Assembly (NCBI RefSeq): GCF_003534205.1
Contig: NZ_CP011102.1
Coordinates: 1,190,036-1,254,035, forward strand
Direction: 5' to 3'
Source of the DNA: Listeria weihenstephanensis
GTDB lineage: Bacteria; Bacillota; Bacilli; Lactobacillales; Listeriaceae
DNA length: 64,000 bases
Under the pieces are notes generated by a model, which saw only the letters and a list, made by a program, of their open reading frames with translations, made no database searches and was not told the origin of the DNA. A program made the position numbers and the translations under genes. Below are positions 1 to 7,903 of this stretch, in pieces; positions within the stretch are counted from its first letter, which is position 1, and every line of letters starts with the position of its first letter.

Positions 1-381
1 GGAGTGTCTGGGACATAACCCAGATAAATCGGCGACAAGCGTTCGCATTGTTGGGGCTGTTCGAAACAAAGTGAGTTACAGCCCCAATATGCCTATGAGC
101 AACGCGAATAGGCGGTCATTCAAGGTTTGTAGAACAAGGATTGTGCTACTTCTTTAAGGTTCTGCTACACAGGAGCAGTTTCGCTTAACTTCTCGCATGG
201 TCGGGGATACGACTCCCTCCCTGTTTTCAGTCATCACATACACTAGTATGCGCAGCTCTCCGGCTTCCACCAAATCCCCTGAATACAAACGCTTTCGCTC
301 GATTTGTTTGAAGCAAGATTCACGTCTTACCCAGAAAAAAGGAATTCATGATATCTCGCTTATTTTATGTATCCAGAGGTT
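1..381. other. Window-edge intergenic region without a supported gene
   Basis: No credible start codon with ribosome binding site opens a gene here. The first 20 bases hold a short hairpin (TCTGGG, then CCCAGA) that may be the end of a terminator of a gene left of the window. Bases 51-60 and 77-87 form a second hairpin (GGGGCTGT with ACAGCCCC), followed by a stretch at 85-112 that recurs in diverged form at 55050-55077. On the minus strand a start-less reading frame is open from about 345 to 154; it could be a gene remnant or chance. Confidence 0.4.
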
Positions 382-409
382 TTGTCCCACCCATTTTTTC
401 TGGTATACT
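382..409 (+). promoter_or_regulatory. Sigma-A type promoter of the GNAT gene
   Basis: TTGTCC (382-387) and TATACT (404-409) are separated by 16 bases and lie 33 bases upstream of the acetyltransferase start. Both hexamers are close to the TTGACA/TATAAT consensus. Confidence 0.6.
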
Positions 410-442
410 GAATGAAAAGAATGTTGAGTTGGAGGAAAAGCG

Positions 443-952
443 ATGATTCAGATACGGGAAGCTTGTGAATATGATGCGAAACGGTTTGCGAAAATGCAAT
501 TAGAGATTGATGGCGAAACGGATTATATGTTATACGGTGCGGGAGAGCGGGCAATCACGCCGAAAGATGCCAGAAAGCGGATTGAATATTTTGCGGATCT
601 GCCGTATTCGCTTATTTTAGTTGCCGAGGATATGGATACAGATGAACTCATTGGTTTTTTAATTGCTGATGGAAATCCTCCGAACCGGATGCAACATAGT
701 GTTTATATTGCGGTTGGTGTTTTGAAAGCACATTGGGGTCAGGGTGTGGCCACGCAGTTGTTCAAAAAAATGGAAGAGTGGGCTAAAGCACGTGGGGTGG
801 TGCGCCGAATGGAGCTTGGCGTTGTATGTGAAAATCAAAATGCACTACATCTGTACCAAAAGCTTGGGTATGAAATAGAGGGGATACATCGCGATTCCTT
901 TATGATCAATGAGGATTACCATGATACATATTGGATGTCCAAGTTGATATAG
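443..952 (+). CDS. GNAT family N-acetyltransferase
   Basis: A 169-residue protein of the Gcn5-related acetyltransferase family, which moves an acetyl group from acetyl-CoA to an amine. The acetyl-CoA loop is visible as HWGQGVATQLF around residue 95, followed by the typical later motif with Glu-Asn-Gln-Asn and LYQKLGYEIEG, so the fold is complete. A GGAGG ribosome binding site stands 9 bases before the ATG. The substrate cannot be read from the sequence; relatives include ribosomal-protein and small-molecule acetylases. It is a single-gene unit with its own promoter and a following hairpin. Confidence 0.85.
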   Translation: MIQIREACEYDAKRFAKMQLEIDGETDYMLYGAGERAITPKDARKRIEYFADLPYSLILVAEDMDTDELIGFLIADGNPPNRMQHSVYIAVGVLKAHWGQGVATQLFKKMEEWAKARGVVRRMELGVVCENQNALHLYQKLGYEIEGIHRDSFMINEDYHDTYWMSKLI

Positions 953-993
953 GTAAAAGGAGGTTATGGGTTGCCATTGCCTTTTTACCATGT
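952..993 (+). terminator. Hairpin after the GNAT gene
   Basis: GGTAAAAGG (952-960) pairs with CCTTTTTACC (980-989). The T-rich part lies inside the stem rather than after it, so this may be a weak terminator. It overlaps the next promoter. Confidence 0.45.
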
Positions 994-999
994 TACAAT
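971..999 (+). promoter_or_regulatory. Promoter of the hflX leader transcript
   Basis: TTGCCA (971-976) and TACAAT (994-999) are spaced by 17 bases. Transcription from here would start near 1006, giving a leader of about 430 nucleotides before hflX. That is far longer than a plain untranslated region and fits the attenuator signals found inside it. Confidence 0.7.
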
Positions 1000-1032
1000 G
1001 TCACTAATTAAAATGATCGGAGGGTTGTCCAG

Positions 1033-1080
1033 ATGTGGTATGTTAGACTAAGAATCCAAGTTCTCAAGCCAAGCAACTGA
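1033..1080 (+). CDS. hflX leader peptide with an Arg-Leu-Arg stalling motif
   Basis: A 15-codon open frame encodes MWYVRLRIQVLKPSN and ends in TGA. GGAGGG at 1019-1024 lies 8 bases before the ATG, an ideal site. It starts about 27 nucleotides into the predicted leader transcript. Residues 5-7 are Arg-Leu-Arg, the (+)x(+) motif at which macrolide-bound ribosomes are known to arrest, as in the ErmD leader peptide. I infer that it is a sensor peptide: a stalled ribosome would change folding of the leader and relieve termination at 1312-1337. Confidence 0.7.
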   Translation: MWYVRLRIQVLKPSN

Positions 1081-1439
1081 ATAGTGCGAGAAAGAGTCTG
1101 AAACAAACTCTAGAGTAGAAAGAAATCGCTCTTCCATTTCTTTGGGACGACGAAGAATTCTACTTAAATAAATCGAGCTCAGGAGCCGGTTTATCTGAGG
1201 TATGTGCAAGACTCTAACGGGATTGGTCTGCCTTTCACTGAAGGGAACCCATTTGAAACAAATAGTCTTTGTTCACTCTTTAATATAGGAGGAGTGGCGG
1301 TATTTGTAGGGAAAGCAGATGAATTGTCTGCTTTTTTATTATGCTTAAATGTTGATAGATCGGGATTTAGAGGATTCTCTAAGCGGCCTTCATATATCCC
1401 TCGCACGTGTAGAAAATAAAAACACTGGAGGAATGAACA
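1081..1439 (+). promoter_or_regulatory. Structured attenuator leader of hflX
   Basis: After the leader peptide the leader holds several hairpins: an 8-bp stem AAAGAAAT (1119-1126) with ATTTCTTT (1136-1143), a stem GGT..CCTT with AAGG..ACC around 1225-1249, and the terminator at 1312-1337. GTCTGCCTTT at 1226-1235 can pair, with one bulge, with the left arm of the terminator, so the two structures exclude each other. I read this as an anti-terminator/terminator switch. The exact fold is inference. Confidence 0.55.
1312..1337 (+). terminator. Intrinsic terminator inside the hflX leader
   Basis: AAAGCAGA (1312-1319) pairs with TCTGCTTT (1326-1333), and the stem runs into a T-tract. It lies about 100 bases before the hflX start and about 310 bases after the leader promoter, so it ends the leader transcript rather than an upstream gene. 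Confidence 0.75.
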
Positions 1440-2696
1440 ATGACCAGAACAGCGATATTAGTAGGAATTACGATGAAACAGGAGAATTTTGAATACTCGA
1501 TGGCGGAGCTTGCCAATTTAGCAGAAGCGAACAATATCAACCCAGTAGGTGAGATTACGCAAAAATTAGATCGGAAAAATAAAGCAACCTATGTTGGCAA
1601 AGGAAAAGTGGATGAAATCAAGAGTTTAGCAGATTATGAAGATGTTGATCTAGTCATTTTTAATGATGAACTAGGACCATCGCAAATTCGTAATTTAGAA
1701 GAACTTTTGGAGCGAGAAGTGATGGATCGAACGCGTCTTATTTTAGATATTTTTGCGGAGCGTGCAAAGACGAAAGAGGCGCAATTACAAGTGCAGGTCG
1801 CGCGTTTGAAATATGAACTACCACGCGTGACAGGTCAAGGCGAGGGTATGGATCAGCAAAGTGGAAAAGGTGGACTCAAAAACCGTGGTGCTGGGGAAAC
1901 GAAACTGGAGCTCGATCGTCGTAAGATTAAATATCAAATTAATCAGCTGAATAAAGAACTAGATGGCCTTGTGGCAGAGCGGCAAGTACAACGGCGGCAG
2001 CGGCAGAAAAATGCGATTCCTGTCGTGTCACTTGTCGGTTATACGAATGCTGGGAAATCGACTATCATGAATGCTATGGTAACGGCGCACAGCCAAACTG
2101 CAAATAAACAAGTTTTCGAGAAAGATATGCTGTTTGCAACGCTTGAAACGAGTGTCCGTGAAATCATTTTGCCCGATAAAAAGCAGTTCTTATTAACGGA
2201 TACGGTTGGATTTGTGAGCAAGTTACCGCACAATTTGGTGAAAGCATTTCGTTCTACGTTAGAAGAAGCAGCCGAGTCAGACGTGCTTATTCATGTTGTA
2301 GATGTTTCGCACGAACATTTTGAAGCGATGATGAAAACAACGGAGGAAACGCTCGCCGAACTAGATATAACGGATCGCCCAGTTATCTTTGCCTACAATA
2401 AAGCGGATTTAGCAACGAATGTTATCTATCCGAGACGTGAAGCAAATGATCTTTATTTCTCAGCGAAAGATGGCGGTGCGGGGCTCGAATTACTAGTGGA
2501 TATGATCAAGGAGGAAATTTTTAATGATTATGAGGTTGTTACGTTTGTGATTCCTTTTGATCGTGGGGATATCGTGTCATATTTGAACGAACATGCCGAT
2601 ATTCTTGAAACGCTTTACGAAGGGGAAGGGACGATATTAAAAGCCAATGTGCAGCAGTCAGATCGGATGAAATATGCGGAGTTTTTAACTAAGTAA
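1440..2696 (+). CDS. hflX: HflX-type ribosome-associated GTPase
   Basis: A 418-residue HflX family GTPase; these bind the 50S subunit and split stalled 70S ribosomes. The N-terminal HflX domain (about residues 1-180) includes a glycine-rich stretch near 140 and a basic coiled segment around 165-190. The G domain follows with G1 GYTNAGKST (200-208), G3 DTVGF (near 254) and G4 NKAD (near 320). GGAGG precedes the ATG. Position matches L. monocytogenes lmo0762, which as I recall is the antibiotic-inducible hflXr giving macrolide and lincosamide tolerance. The leader peptide and terminator upstream point to the same control here. Confidence 0.93.
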   Translation: MTRTAILVGITMKQENFEYSMAELANLAEANNINPVGEITQKLDRKNKATYVGKGKVDEIKSLADYEDVDLVIFNDELGPSQIRNLEELLEREVMDRTRLILDIFAERAKTKEAQLQVQVARLKYELPRVTGQGEGMDQQSGKGGLKNRGAGETKLELDRRKIKYQINQLNKELDGLVAERQVQRRQRQKNAIPVVSLVGYTNAGKSTIMNAMVTAHSQTANKQVFEKDMLFATLETSVREIILPDKKQFLLTDTVGFVSKLPHNLVKAFRSTLEEAAESDVLIHVVDVSHEHFEAMMKTTEETLAELDITDRPVIFAYNKADLATNVIYPRREANDLYFSAKDGGAGLELLVDMIKEEIFNDYEVVTFVIPFDRGDIVSYLNEHADILETLYEGEGTILKANVQQSDRMKYAEFLTK

Positions 2697-2767
2697 GCTT
2701 TAAATAAAGGAAAGTTCCGAGTTTCTTTGTTATAATGGGGAAAAAGTTGTAAAGGACAGAAATAGCC

Positions 2768-3640
2768 ATGAAAAATAATTTTTTAAAAGTAGCAGGGGCT
2801 TTGACGCTCGTATTCACGGGTTATGCCTATTTATCAACAAAACGATTAACAGCAACAGAATACACTGTTTCGTCCGCCAAAATCGCGCCGGAACTTGACG
2901 GTTTTCGTGTGATGCAACTTTCGGATATACATGGTAGTACGTTTGGCCGATATAATCACACACTGATTCGGAAAGTTTATGAATTGGCACCTGATTTAAT
3001 TGTGGTGACGGGAGATCTACTCGATGGTGATGAAGGCATTAATACCGCGCTGACGTTGATGCGTAAGCTGATGAGGATCTGTCCAGTTTATTATGTGACG
3101 GGAAACCATGAGGCTCGTAGCGCTAATCTTGAGGATCTACTACCAGCGCTTGAAAAATCGGGCATCGTCTATTTGAAAAATCAACATGTCTATATCGAGC
3201 GAGATGGTAAAACGTTTGCGTTAGCGGGAATTGATGATCCAAGTATGCAGATCGAAAAATTCCACGACTATAGTTTGGAAGAAGAAATAGACTTGGAAGA
3301 AACGATCGTCCGCGAAGAAATAGAGGAAGCAACAGCGGGGATTCCCGAATCTATCTTTACTTTCCTATTATCACATCGCCCTGAAAAATGGCCAATATAT
3401 CAAGATACACCAGTTGATTTAGTGTGTTGTGGTCATGCGCATGGTGGACAAGTTCGTTTGCCATTTACAGAAGGTTTATTTGCACCACACCAAGGTTTGA
3501 TGCCGAAATTAACGGCTGGTATGCACGAAGAAAATGATACAACGATGATTGTAAGTCGCGGTATCGGTAATGCGACCATCGTACCTCGCGTTTTTAACGA
3601 TCCTGATATACCGATAATTCGATTACAACATAAAGAATAA
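2768..3640 (+). CDS. Membrane-anchored metallophosphoesterase (YkuE-like)
   Basis: A 290-residue calcineurin-like phosphoesterase with an N-terminal membrane segment (about residues 5-25). All metal-binding motifs are seen in order: DIHGST, GDLLDGDEG, GNHEAR, SHRPEKW and GHAHGGQ. Such proteins hydrolyse phosphoesters outside the membrane; relatives act on UDP-sugars, lipids or teichoic-acid related substrates, and the true substrate here is unknown. A TATAAT box lies near 2731, so it probably has its own promoter. It ends at a strong hairpin. Confidence 0.88.
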   Translation: MKNNFLKVAGALTLVFTGYAYLSTKRLTATEYTVSSAKIAPELDGFRVMQLSDIHGSTFGRYNHTLIRKVYELAPDLIVVTGDLLDGDEGINTALTLMRKLMRICPVYYVTGNHEARSANLEDLLPALEKSGIVYLKNQHVYIERDGKTFALAGIDDPSMQIEKFHDYSLEEEIDLEETIVREEIEEATAGIPESIFTFLLSHRPEKWPIYQDTPVDLVCCGHAHGGQVRLPFTEGLFAPHQGLMPKLTAGMHEENDTTMIVSRGIGNATIVPRVFNDPDIPIIRLQHKE

Positions 3641-3642
3641 GC

Positions 3643-3682
3643 AAAAGGACTTGAGACATACATCGCTGTTTCAAGTCCTTTT
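3643..3682 (+). terminator. Terminator after the phosphoesterase gene
   Basis: AAAAGGACTTGA (3643-3654) and TCAAGTCCTTTT (3671-3682) form a perfect 12-bp stem with a 16-base loop and a short T-tract. Confidence 0.8.
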
Positions 3683-3700
3683 ATGAATGGAGAGGCACAG

Positions 3701-4699
3701 ATGATTTATATTGATAATGAAGATTGTTTAGATCAATCGCGAAATTTTGCAATGGAGGAATTTGCGTTGCGACACCTAGATGCTGATGAAACATATGTGA
3801 TGTTTTACAGGATGTATCCAACGGTGATTGTAGGGAAAAATCAGAACACGCTAGCCGAGATAAATCATGCCTATGTAAAAGAACATGATGTGGCCGTATT
3901 ACGCCGTCTTTCAGGTGGTGGCGCGGTTTATAACGACGAAGGAAACATTAGTTTTAGTATTATCACAAAAGACGATGGGGAGAGCTTCAACAATTTTGAA
4001 CGTTTTACGAAGCCTGTTATTGAGGCATTAAAATCGCTCGGCGTGGATGCGAAACTGAGCGGCCGTAATGATATTGAAGTCGCTGGTAAAAAAATATCTG
4101 GAAACGCCCAGTTTGCGACGAAAGGCCGGCTTTATAGTCATGGCACATTGATGTTTGATGTCCAACTTGAAAATGTAGAAAAAGCGCTGCATGTAAATCC
4201 GCTGAAACTACAAGCGAAAGGTATAAAATCAGTCCGCGCGAGGGTGACGAATATACGCGAACATTTGCGTCAGGACATGGATATCGAGTCCTTTAAACAC
4301 GTTTTACTGGAATCCATTTTCCAAACAAAAAATATCCCGACGTACACTTTTACGGAACAAAATTTAGCGAAAATCAAAGAGATCCAACAAGAACGCTATC
4401 AAAATTGGGATTGGAATTACGGGAAATCACCAAAATTTAACGTCAAAAATGAATGTAAATTTCCAGCAGGTGTCATTGAAGTACGATTACAAGTGGAAAA
4501 AGGACGTATCGTGAGCGCCAAAATATTCGGTGATTTTTTTGCAACGGGTGATATCGCAGAAGTGGAGAAACAACTACTAGGAATGCCCTATACACAAGAA
4601 AAGATAGCTGAATTTCTTTGCACAATAGACATAGCCAAATATTTCGGCAAAATTACAAAAGCAGAGCTCGAAAGCGTATTTTTTCTAGAGAATTCATAA
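3701..4699 (+). CDS. lplA: Lipoate-protein ligase
   Basis: A 332-residue LplA-type ligase that activates free lipoate with ATP and attaches it to lipoyl domains of 2-oxoacid dehydrogenases and GcvH. The lipoate-binding signature RRLSGGGAVYNDEGN, the SGNAQF motif and HGTLMFDV are present. The C-terminal domain (after about residue 250) is also there. I chose the ATG at 3701 because GGAGAGG ends 5 bases before it; an in-frame ATG at 3683 lies inside the upstream terminator. By position it corresponds to the second lipoate ligase of L. monocytogenes (lmo0764, LplA2). Host-adapted Listeria carry two such enzymes. Confidence 0.92.
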   Translation: MIYIDNEDCLDQSRNFAMEEFALRHLDADETYVMFYRMYPTVIVGKNQNTLAEINHAYVKEHDVAVLRRLSGGGAVYNDEGNISFSIITKDDGESFNNFERFTKPVIEALKSLGVDAKLSGRNDIEVAGKKISGNAQFATKGRLYSHGTLMFDVQLENVEKALHVNPLKLQAKGIKSVRARVTNIREHLRQDMDIESFKHVLLESIFQTKNIPTYTFTEQNLAKIKEIQQERYQNWDWNYGKSPKFNVKNECKFPAGVIEVRLQVEKGRIVSAKIFGDFFATGDIAEVEKQLLGMPYTQEKIAEFLCTIDIAKYFGKITKAELESVFFLENS

Positions 4700-4780
4700 A
4701 ATAAGTCTTAGGTATGATGCAATGCACAGTAGTGAGATGTTACACTATGACTATAAACTAAAGAAGGCAGGGAAAATATT

Positions 4781-5398
4781 ATGTGGAAAAAAATTAGTAT
4801 GATCGCGATGACAACGGTAATGGTAGGAACGCTTGCAGCTTGTGGAGATGACGATGCGAATAACTCGAACACATCAACAGGCACGAATACAACAGAGCAA
4901 ACAACAGATTCGAACAATAACAGTGATACAAAAGCAGTAGATCTTAATAACAAAGATTTCGCGCTTAGTTATACAGAAGCAATAGAGCTATTTAAAAACA
5001 AGCATCCAAAAACGGATATCACATCAGTAGAATTATCACAAGAACTTGGTAAATACGTTTACACAATCGATGGCGTAGATGATTCCAATGAGTTTGAAAT
5101 GAAGTTCGATGCTGATTCAAAAGCAATTCTTCAAGACAACAACGAGAAACTAGACAACGAGGATGCAAATGGCCAAGAACGTGCGAATGAAAAACTAGAT
5201 TTAACAGGGATCAAAACGCCACAAGAAGCTATGACAGCGGCTCTGAAGCAACAATCTGGAACAGTGAATGAGTGGTCGATTGATCGTGAGTTAAACCAAA
5301 CTTACTTCAATGTGAAAGTAATGAACGGAACACAGGAATATGAAGTGAAATTAGACGCTAAAACATTAGATGTATTATCTACTGAAAAAGATGACTAA
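4781..5398 (+). CDS. Lipoprotein with two PepSY domains
   Basis: A 205-residue exported lipoprotein. The signal peptide ends in a lipobox (Leu-Ala-Ala-Cys at residues 18-21), and a Ser/Thr/Asn-rich linker follows to about residue 50. Two PepSY-like segments, about 50-115 and 140-205, each show the pattern of an ALxxA helix followed by a YxVK strand pair. PepSY proteins are often inhibitors of secreted proteases or surface sensors; nothing here fixes the role. It stands alone, with a strong terminator after it. Confidence 0.8.
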   Translation: MWKKISMIAMTTVMVGTLAACGDDDANNSNTSTGTNTTEQTTDSNNNSDTKAVDLNNKDFALSYTEAIELFKNKHPKTDITSVELSQELGKYVYTIDGVDDSNEFEMKFDADSKAILQDNNEKLDNEDANGQERANEKLDLTGIKTPQEAMTAALKQQSGTVNEWSIDRELNQTYFNVKVMNGTQEYEVKLDAKTLDVLSTEKDD

Positions 5399-5413
5399 GT
5401 TCGACTTCACTGA

Positions 5414-5446
5414 AAAGAGCATCTGACCCCAGATGCTCTTTATTTT
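5414..5446 (+). terminator. Terminator after the PepSY lipoprotein gene
   Basis: AAGAGCATCTG (5415-5425) pairs with CAGATGCTCTT (5430-5440), then T-rich sequence follows. Confidence 0.85.
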
Positions 5447-5542
5447 GAAGAATTATATATCAAATCGCTCTTTTTGCCCGTCTGATACTTTTAATATTCG
5501 ACTTTACATGATAAACTAGTATGAAAGAATCAGAGGGAATGA

Positions 5543-6301
5543 GTGTTGGTTATGGCGGGGGAGAAATTAATCCAGTTTTATCGTACAAAATTGAGCAATT
5601 ATAACTTAATATATAGCTTTATGACATCACGTATTTGGAGCTTTTGCTTAACGATGATTCTTCTCTTGGCTGTTCCCATTGCTTTTGGGTTAGCATTTGA
5701 AGTGGAAGGAATATGGAGCGGGCTCGCAATTTATGCGATTCTTTTTTTGTTGTTCTACTACCTTTTCATCGTTCGCAAAGCGCGAAAAATTTTATGGAAA
5801 AGTTATCATATTCGTAACTTTAAGAAACTAGACCAACTGAAATTGTGCTTACTCCGGAATTACTTGGCTCGTAACGGGTTTTCAACACCCGAAGAATTAG
5901 TAGTTTTGGCTAAGGTTTTAGAAGAAGACGATGCTTATAGAACGAAGAATTTTACCATCAAAAATATTGCGATTTTGCTTATTGTACTTATTTTCGCGGC
6001 GCTAGGGGCTGTGTTTATACTTGAGGCTAGTCCAGACGGTCACCGCATTTTCTTAGCTTGCTTGCTCGCTGTACTGGTCGTTGTGATTGCCGTTATTTTA
6101 CGCGTAGCAAGTTACGTGATTTCCCATTTTACCGATGCAAAAAAACGCACGATACGAGCTCTTTCAAGGGATATTAAAGAACTCGGAGCAAGCTATATTA
6201 TGGAGCAGAATACAAGTTATCAGCCATATCGCGAAATGGAACTAGTGATCGAAAATAATGATATTTTACGGGAAATTATTGATGGAAAAGCTATCTTTTA
6301 A
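5543..6301 (+). CDS. Four-helix membrane protein of unknown function
   Basis: I do not recognise this 252-residue protein. It has two pairs of membrane helices (about 32-53 and 58-80, then 146-165 and 173-198), with a basic cytoplasmic segment between them that may contain a small helical domain. The C-terminal 50 residues are soluble. The GTG at 5543 is preferred because AGAGGG lies 5 bases upstream; TTG at 5546 or ATG at 5552 are alternatives. The next gene, a GntR regulator, starts 30 bases after the stop, so the two may be cotranscribed. Confidence 0.65.
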   Translation: MLVMAGEKLIQFYRTKLSNYNLIYSFMTSRIWSFCLTMILLLAVPIAFGLAFEVEGIWSGLAIYAILFLLFYYLFIVRKARKILWKSYHIRNFKKLDQLKLCLLRNYLARNGFSTPEELVVLAKVLEEDDAYRTKNFTIKNIAILLIVLIFAALGAVFILEASPDGHRIFLACLLAVLVVVIAVILRVASYVISHFTDAKKRTIRALSRDIKELGASYIMEQNTSYQPYREMELVIENNDILREIIDGKAIF

Positions 6302-6331
6302 TGAGATATGCAGTTGAAGGAGAGACTATCT

Positions 6332-6979
6332 ATGGATAAAATCACAGGTGAAACGTTGGAGAGTAAAGCACACCGAATGATTAAAGAAAAAATTCAATGT
6401 GGGGAATACCAAGTTGGTCAACGCCTTATTGAAGCAGAGGTTTCAAGAACATTGGAACTTAGCAGGACACCGGTGCGCAAAGCTTTTGCAATGTTAACAG
6501 TAGATGGTTATTTGGAGTTTGAAGACTATAAAGGCGTTATCGTCAAAAATTGTGCAATCACGAAAGAACGCTACATTGAGATGCTCGATATTATGGAACT
6601 TTTTCTATTGGCAACGATTGATAAAATAGAGGCGAAATCGGTGACGTTTAGCAATCGCCGAGTGTTGAACAAAGCGGCTGATTTCAACAAACTAGAAGCA
6701 CCGACAGATAGACAATGCATGGAGTATCAACGCTGGTTTTTAAATGAAATTTTGAGCTATGCAAAAAATGAGTACTACTTAGAGGTCATCAATAAATTTT
6801 ACGATGACCTTTTGGAATTTGGGGAAGCAGATGTTTTTCAGTCAGCAATGAAGCTCTTTGATAGAACGCTTGCTAACTATACAACGTGCGGCAAAATGAT
6901 CGAAGCGCGGGATTTTAACGGAGCAAGAACTATCGTGAAGCAAATTATTAACGATCGAATCCTATTTATTTTCAGATAA
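6332..6979 (+). CDS. GntR family transcriptional regulator
   Basis: A 215-residue regulator. The N-terminal winged helix-turn-helix has the GntR signature GEYQVGQRLIEAEVSRTLELSRTPVRKA split over residues 24-53. The C-terminal all-helical part resembles the FCD effector domain but lacks obvious metal-binding His residues, so its ligand is open. ATG 6332 is chosen because GAAGGAGAG ends 8 bases before it; an earlier in-frame ATG at 6308 has no such site. It lies between a membrane protein gene and a deacetylase gene, both on the same strand. Confidence 0.8.
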   Translation: MDKITGETLESKAHRMIKEKIQCGEYQVGQRLIEAEVSRTLELSRTPVRKAFAMLTVDGYLEFEDYKGVIVKNCAITKERYIEMLDIMELFLLATIDKIEAKSVTFSNRRVLNKAADFNKLEAPTDRQCMEYQRWFLNEILSYAKNEYYLEVINKFYDDLLEFGEADVFQSAMKLFDRTLANYTTCGKMIEARDFNGARTIVKQIINDRILFIFR

Positions 6980-7001
6980 AACATGCAAAAGGGGCATTCA
7001 C

Positions 7002-7820
7002 ATGAAGAAAATTCTACAAATTGGTATCGCGATACTCTGTTGTTTTCTAATTACTGGCTGTACACAAGATGAGGCTAGTGCACCACCGAAGAAGGAGCCT
7101 GTTCCTAAAATCAATACGACTCCAAAGCAAGAGGAGATCGTGCCTACAAAAACAGGAACGGATGTGAACCCAGAAACGCTAAAGATTCCGGTGTTGATGT
7201 ACCATTCCATTAATACAAATGTTAAAAATAATTTAATCACGCCTCCAGATGAGTTCGATGCGCAGATGAAATGGCTAAAGGATAACAATTATCATACGAT
7301 TACGCTTGCAGAATTGGATGAATTATTGTTAACTGGGAAAAATGTTCCGGATAAACCGATTGTGATCACGTTTGATGATGGTTATCAGGACAATTATACG
7401 AATGCCTATCCAATTCTAAAAAAATACGACTTAAAAGCAAATATATTTGTCATTACGGATAAAATCGCAAAGAATAATCATTTCGATGAAGCGGCGTTAA
7501 AAGAGATGAGCGACTATGGCATTGAAATGGACAGCCACACGGTTCATCATCAAGAGTTAAACACATTAACCTATACGGAGCAACTAAAAGAATTAAAAGA
7601 CTCTAAAGCCGTTTTAGAGAAGCTTACTGGCAAACCGGTTAATTCCATTTGCTATCCAGTTGGTCGCCATAATGAAGACACCGAGCGAGCAGCAAAGGCA
7701 GCAGGGTACGCGATGGGCTTTACAACCGCAGCTGGGAAAGCGAATAAAAATGATGGTATGTACACACTTCCAAGAGTAAGGATGGTACCAGGAATATCAA
7801 TGCAAGCTGCTCTTCAATAA
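7002..7820 (+). CDS. Polysaccharide deacetylase lipoprotein
   Basis: A 272-residue lipoprotein with a lipobox ending at Cys20 and a Lys/Pro-rich linker. The NodB-type deacetylase domain starts near residue 65. Its metal site is visible as ITFDDGYQDN (residue about 123) and the HxxxH in DSHTVHHQEL; the CYPVGRHN motif completes the active site. Such enzymes remove N- or O-acetyl groups from cell-wall glycans or exopolysaccharide. The gene is 22 bases after the GntR gene and shares a long bidirectional terminator with the convergent hydrolase gene. Confidence 0.87.
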   Translation: MKKILQIGIAILCCFLITGCTQDEASAPPKKEPVPKINTTPKQEEIVPTKTGTDVNPETLKIPVLMYHSINTNVKNNLITPPDEFDAQMKWLKDNNYHTITLAELDELLLTGKNVPDKPIVITFDDGYQDNYTNAYPILKKYDLKANIFVITDKIAKNNHFDEAALKEMSDYGIEMDSHTVHHQELNTLTYTEQLKELKDSKAVLEKLTGKPVNSICYPVGRHNEDTERAAKAAGYAMGFTTAAGKANKNDGMYTLPRVRMVPGISMQAALQ

Positions 7821-7824
7821 ATCG

Positions 7825-7901
7825 AAAAAAGTTTGAGACATAACTCAAGATGAGATGAAATCGCTCATCCCTGTATCTTGAGTATGTCCCAAACTTTTTT
7901 T
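7825..7901. terminator. Long-stem bidirectional terminator
   Basis: About 26 bases at 7825-7851 pair almost perfectly with 7875-7900; the loop holds another small palindrome (GAGATGA, TCGCTCATC). An A-tract on the left and a T-tract on the right let it serve both convergent genes. The GAGACATAA / TATGTCCCAA core resembles sequences at 1-20 and 9725-9838. Confidence 0.85.
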
Positions 7902-7903
7902 AG

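Noticed and set aside
154-345. 5S rRNA gene on the minus strand
   Set aside because: Only GAAGTTAAGC and a few nearby bases fit; the closing helix and the correct spacing of conserved loops are missing.
360-554. Minus-strand 64-codon frame over the GNAT promoter
   Set aside because: It crosses a good promoter and the start of a conserved gene and has no start signal.
1204-1419. 71-codon plus-strand reading frame between leader peptide and hflX
   Set aside because: It runs straight through the terminator at 1312-1337, its start lacks a ribosome binding site, and the composition is not protein-like.
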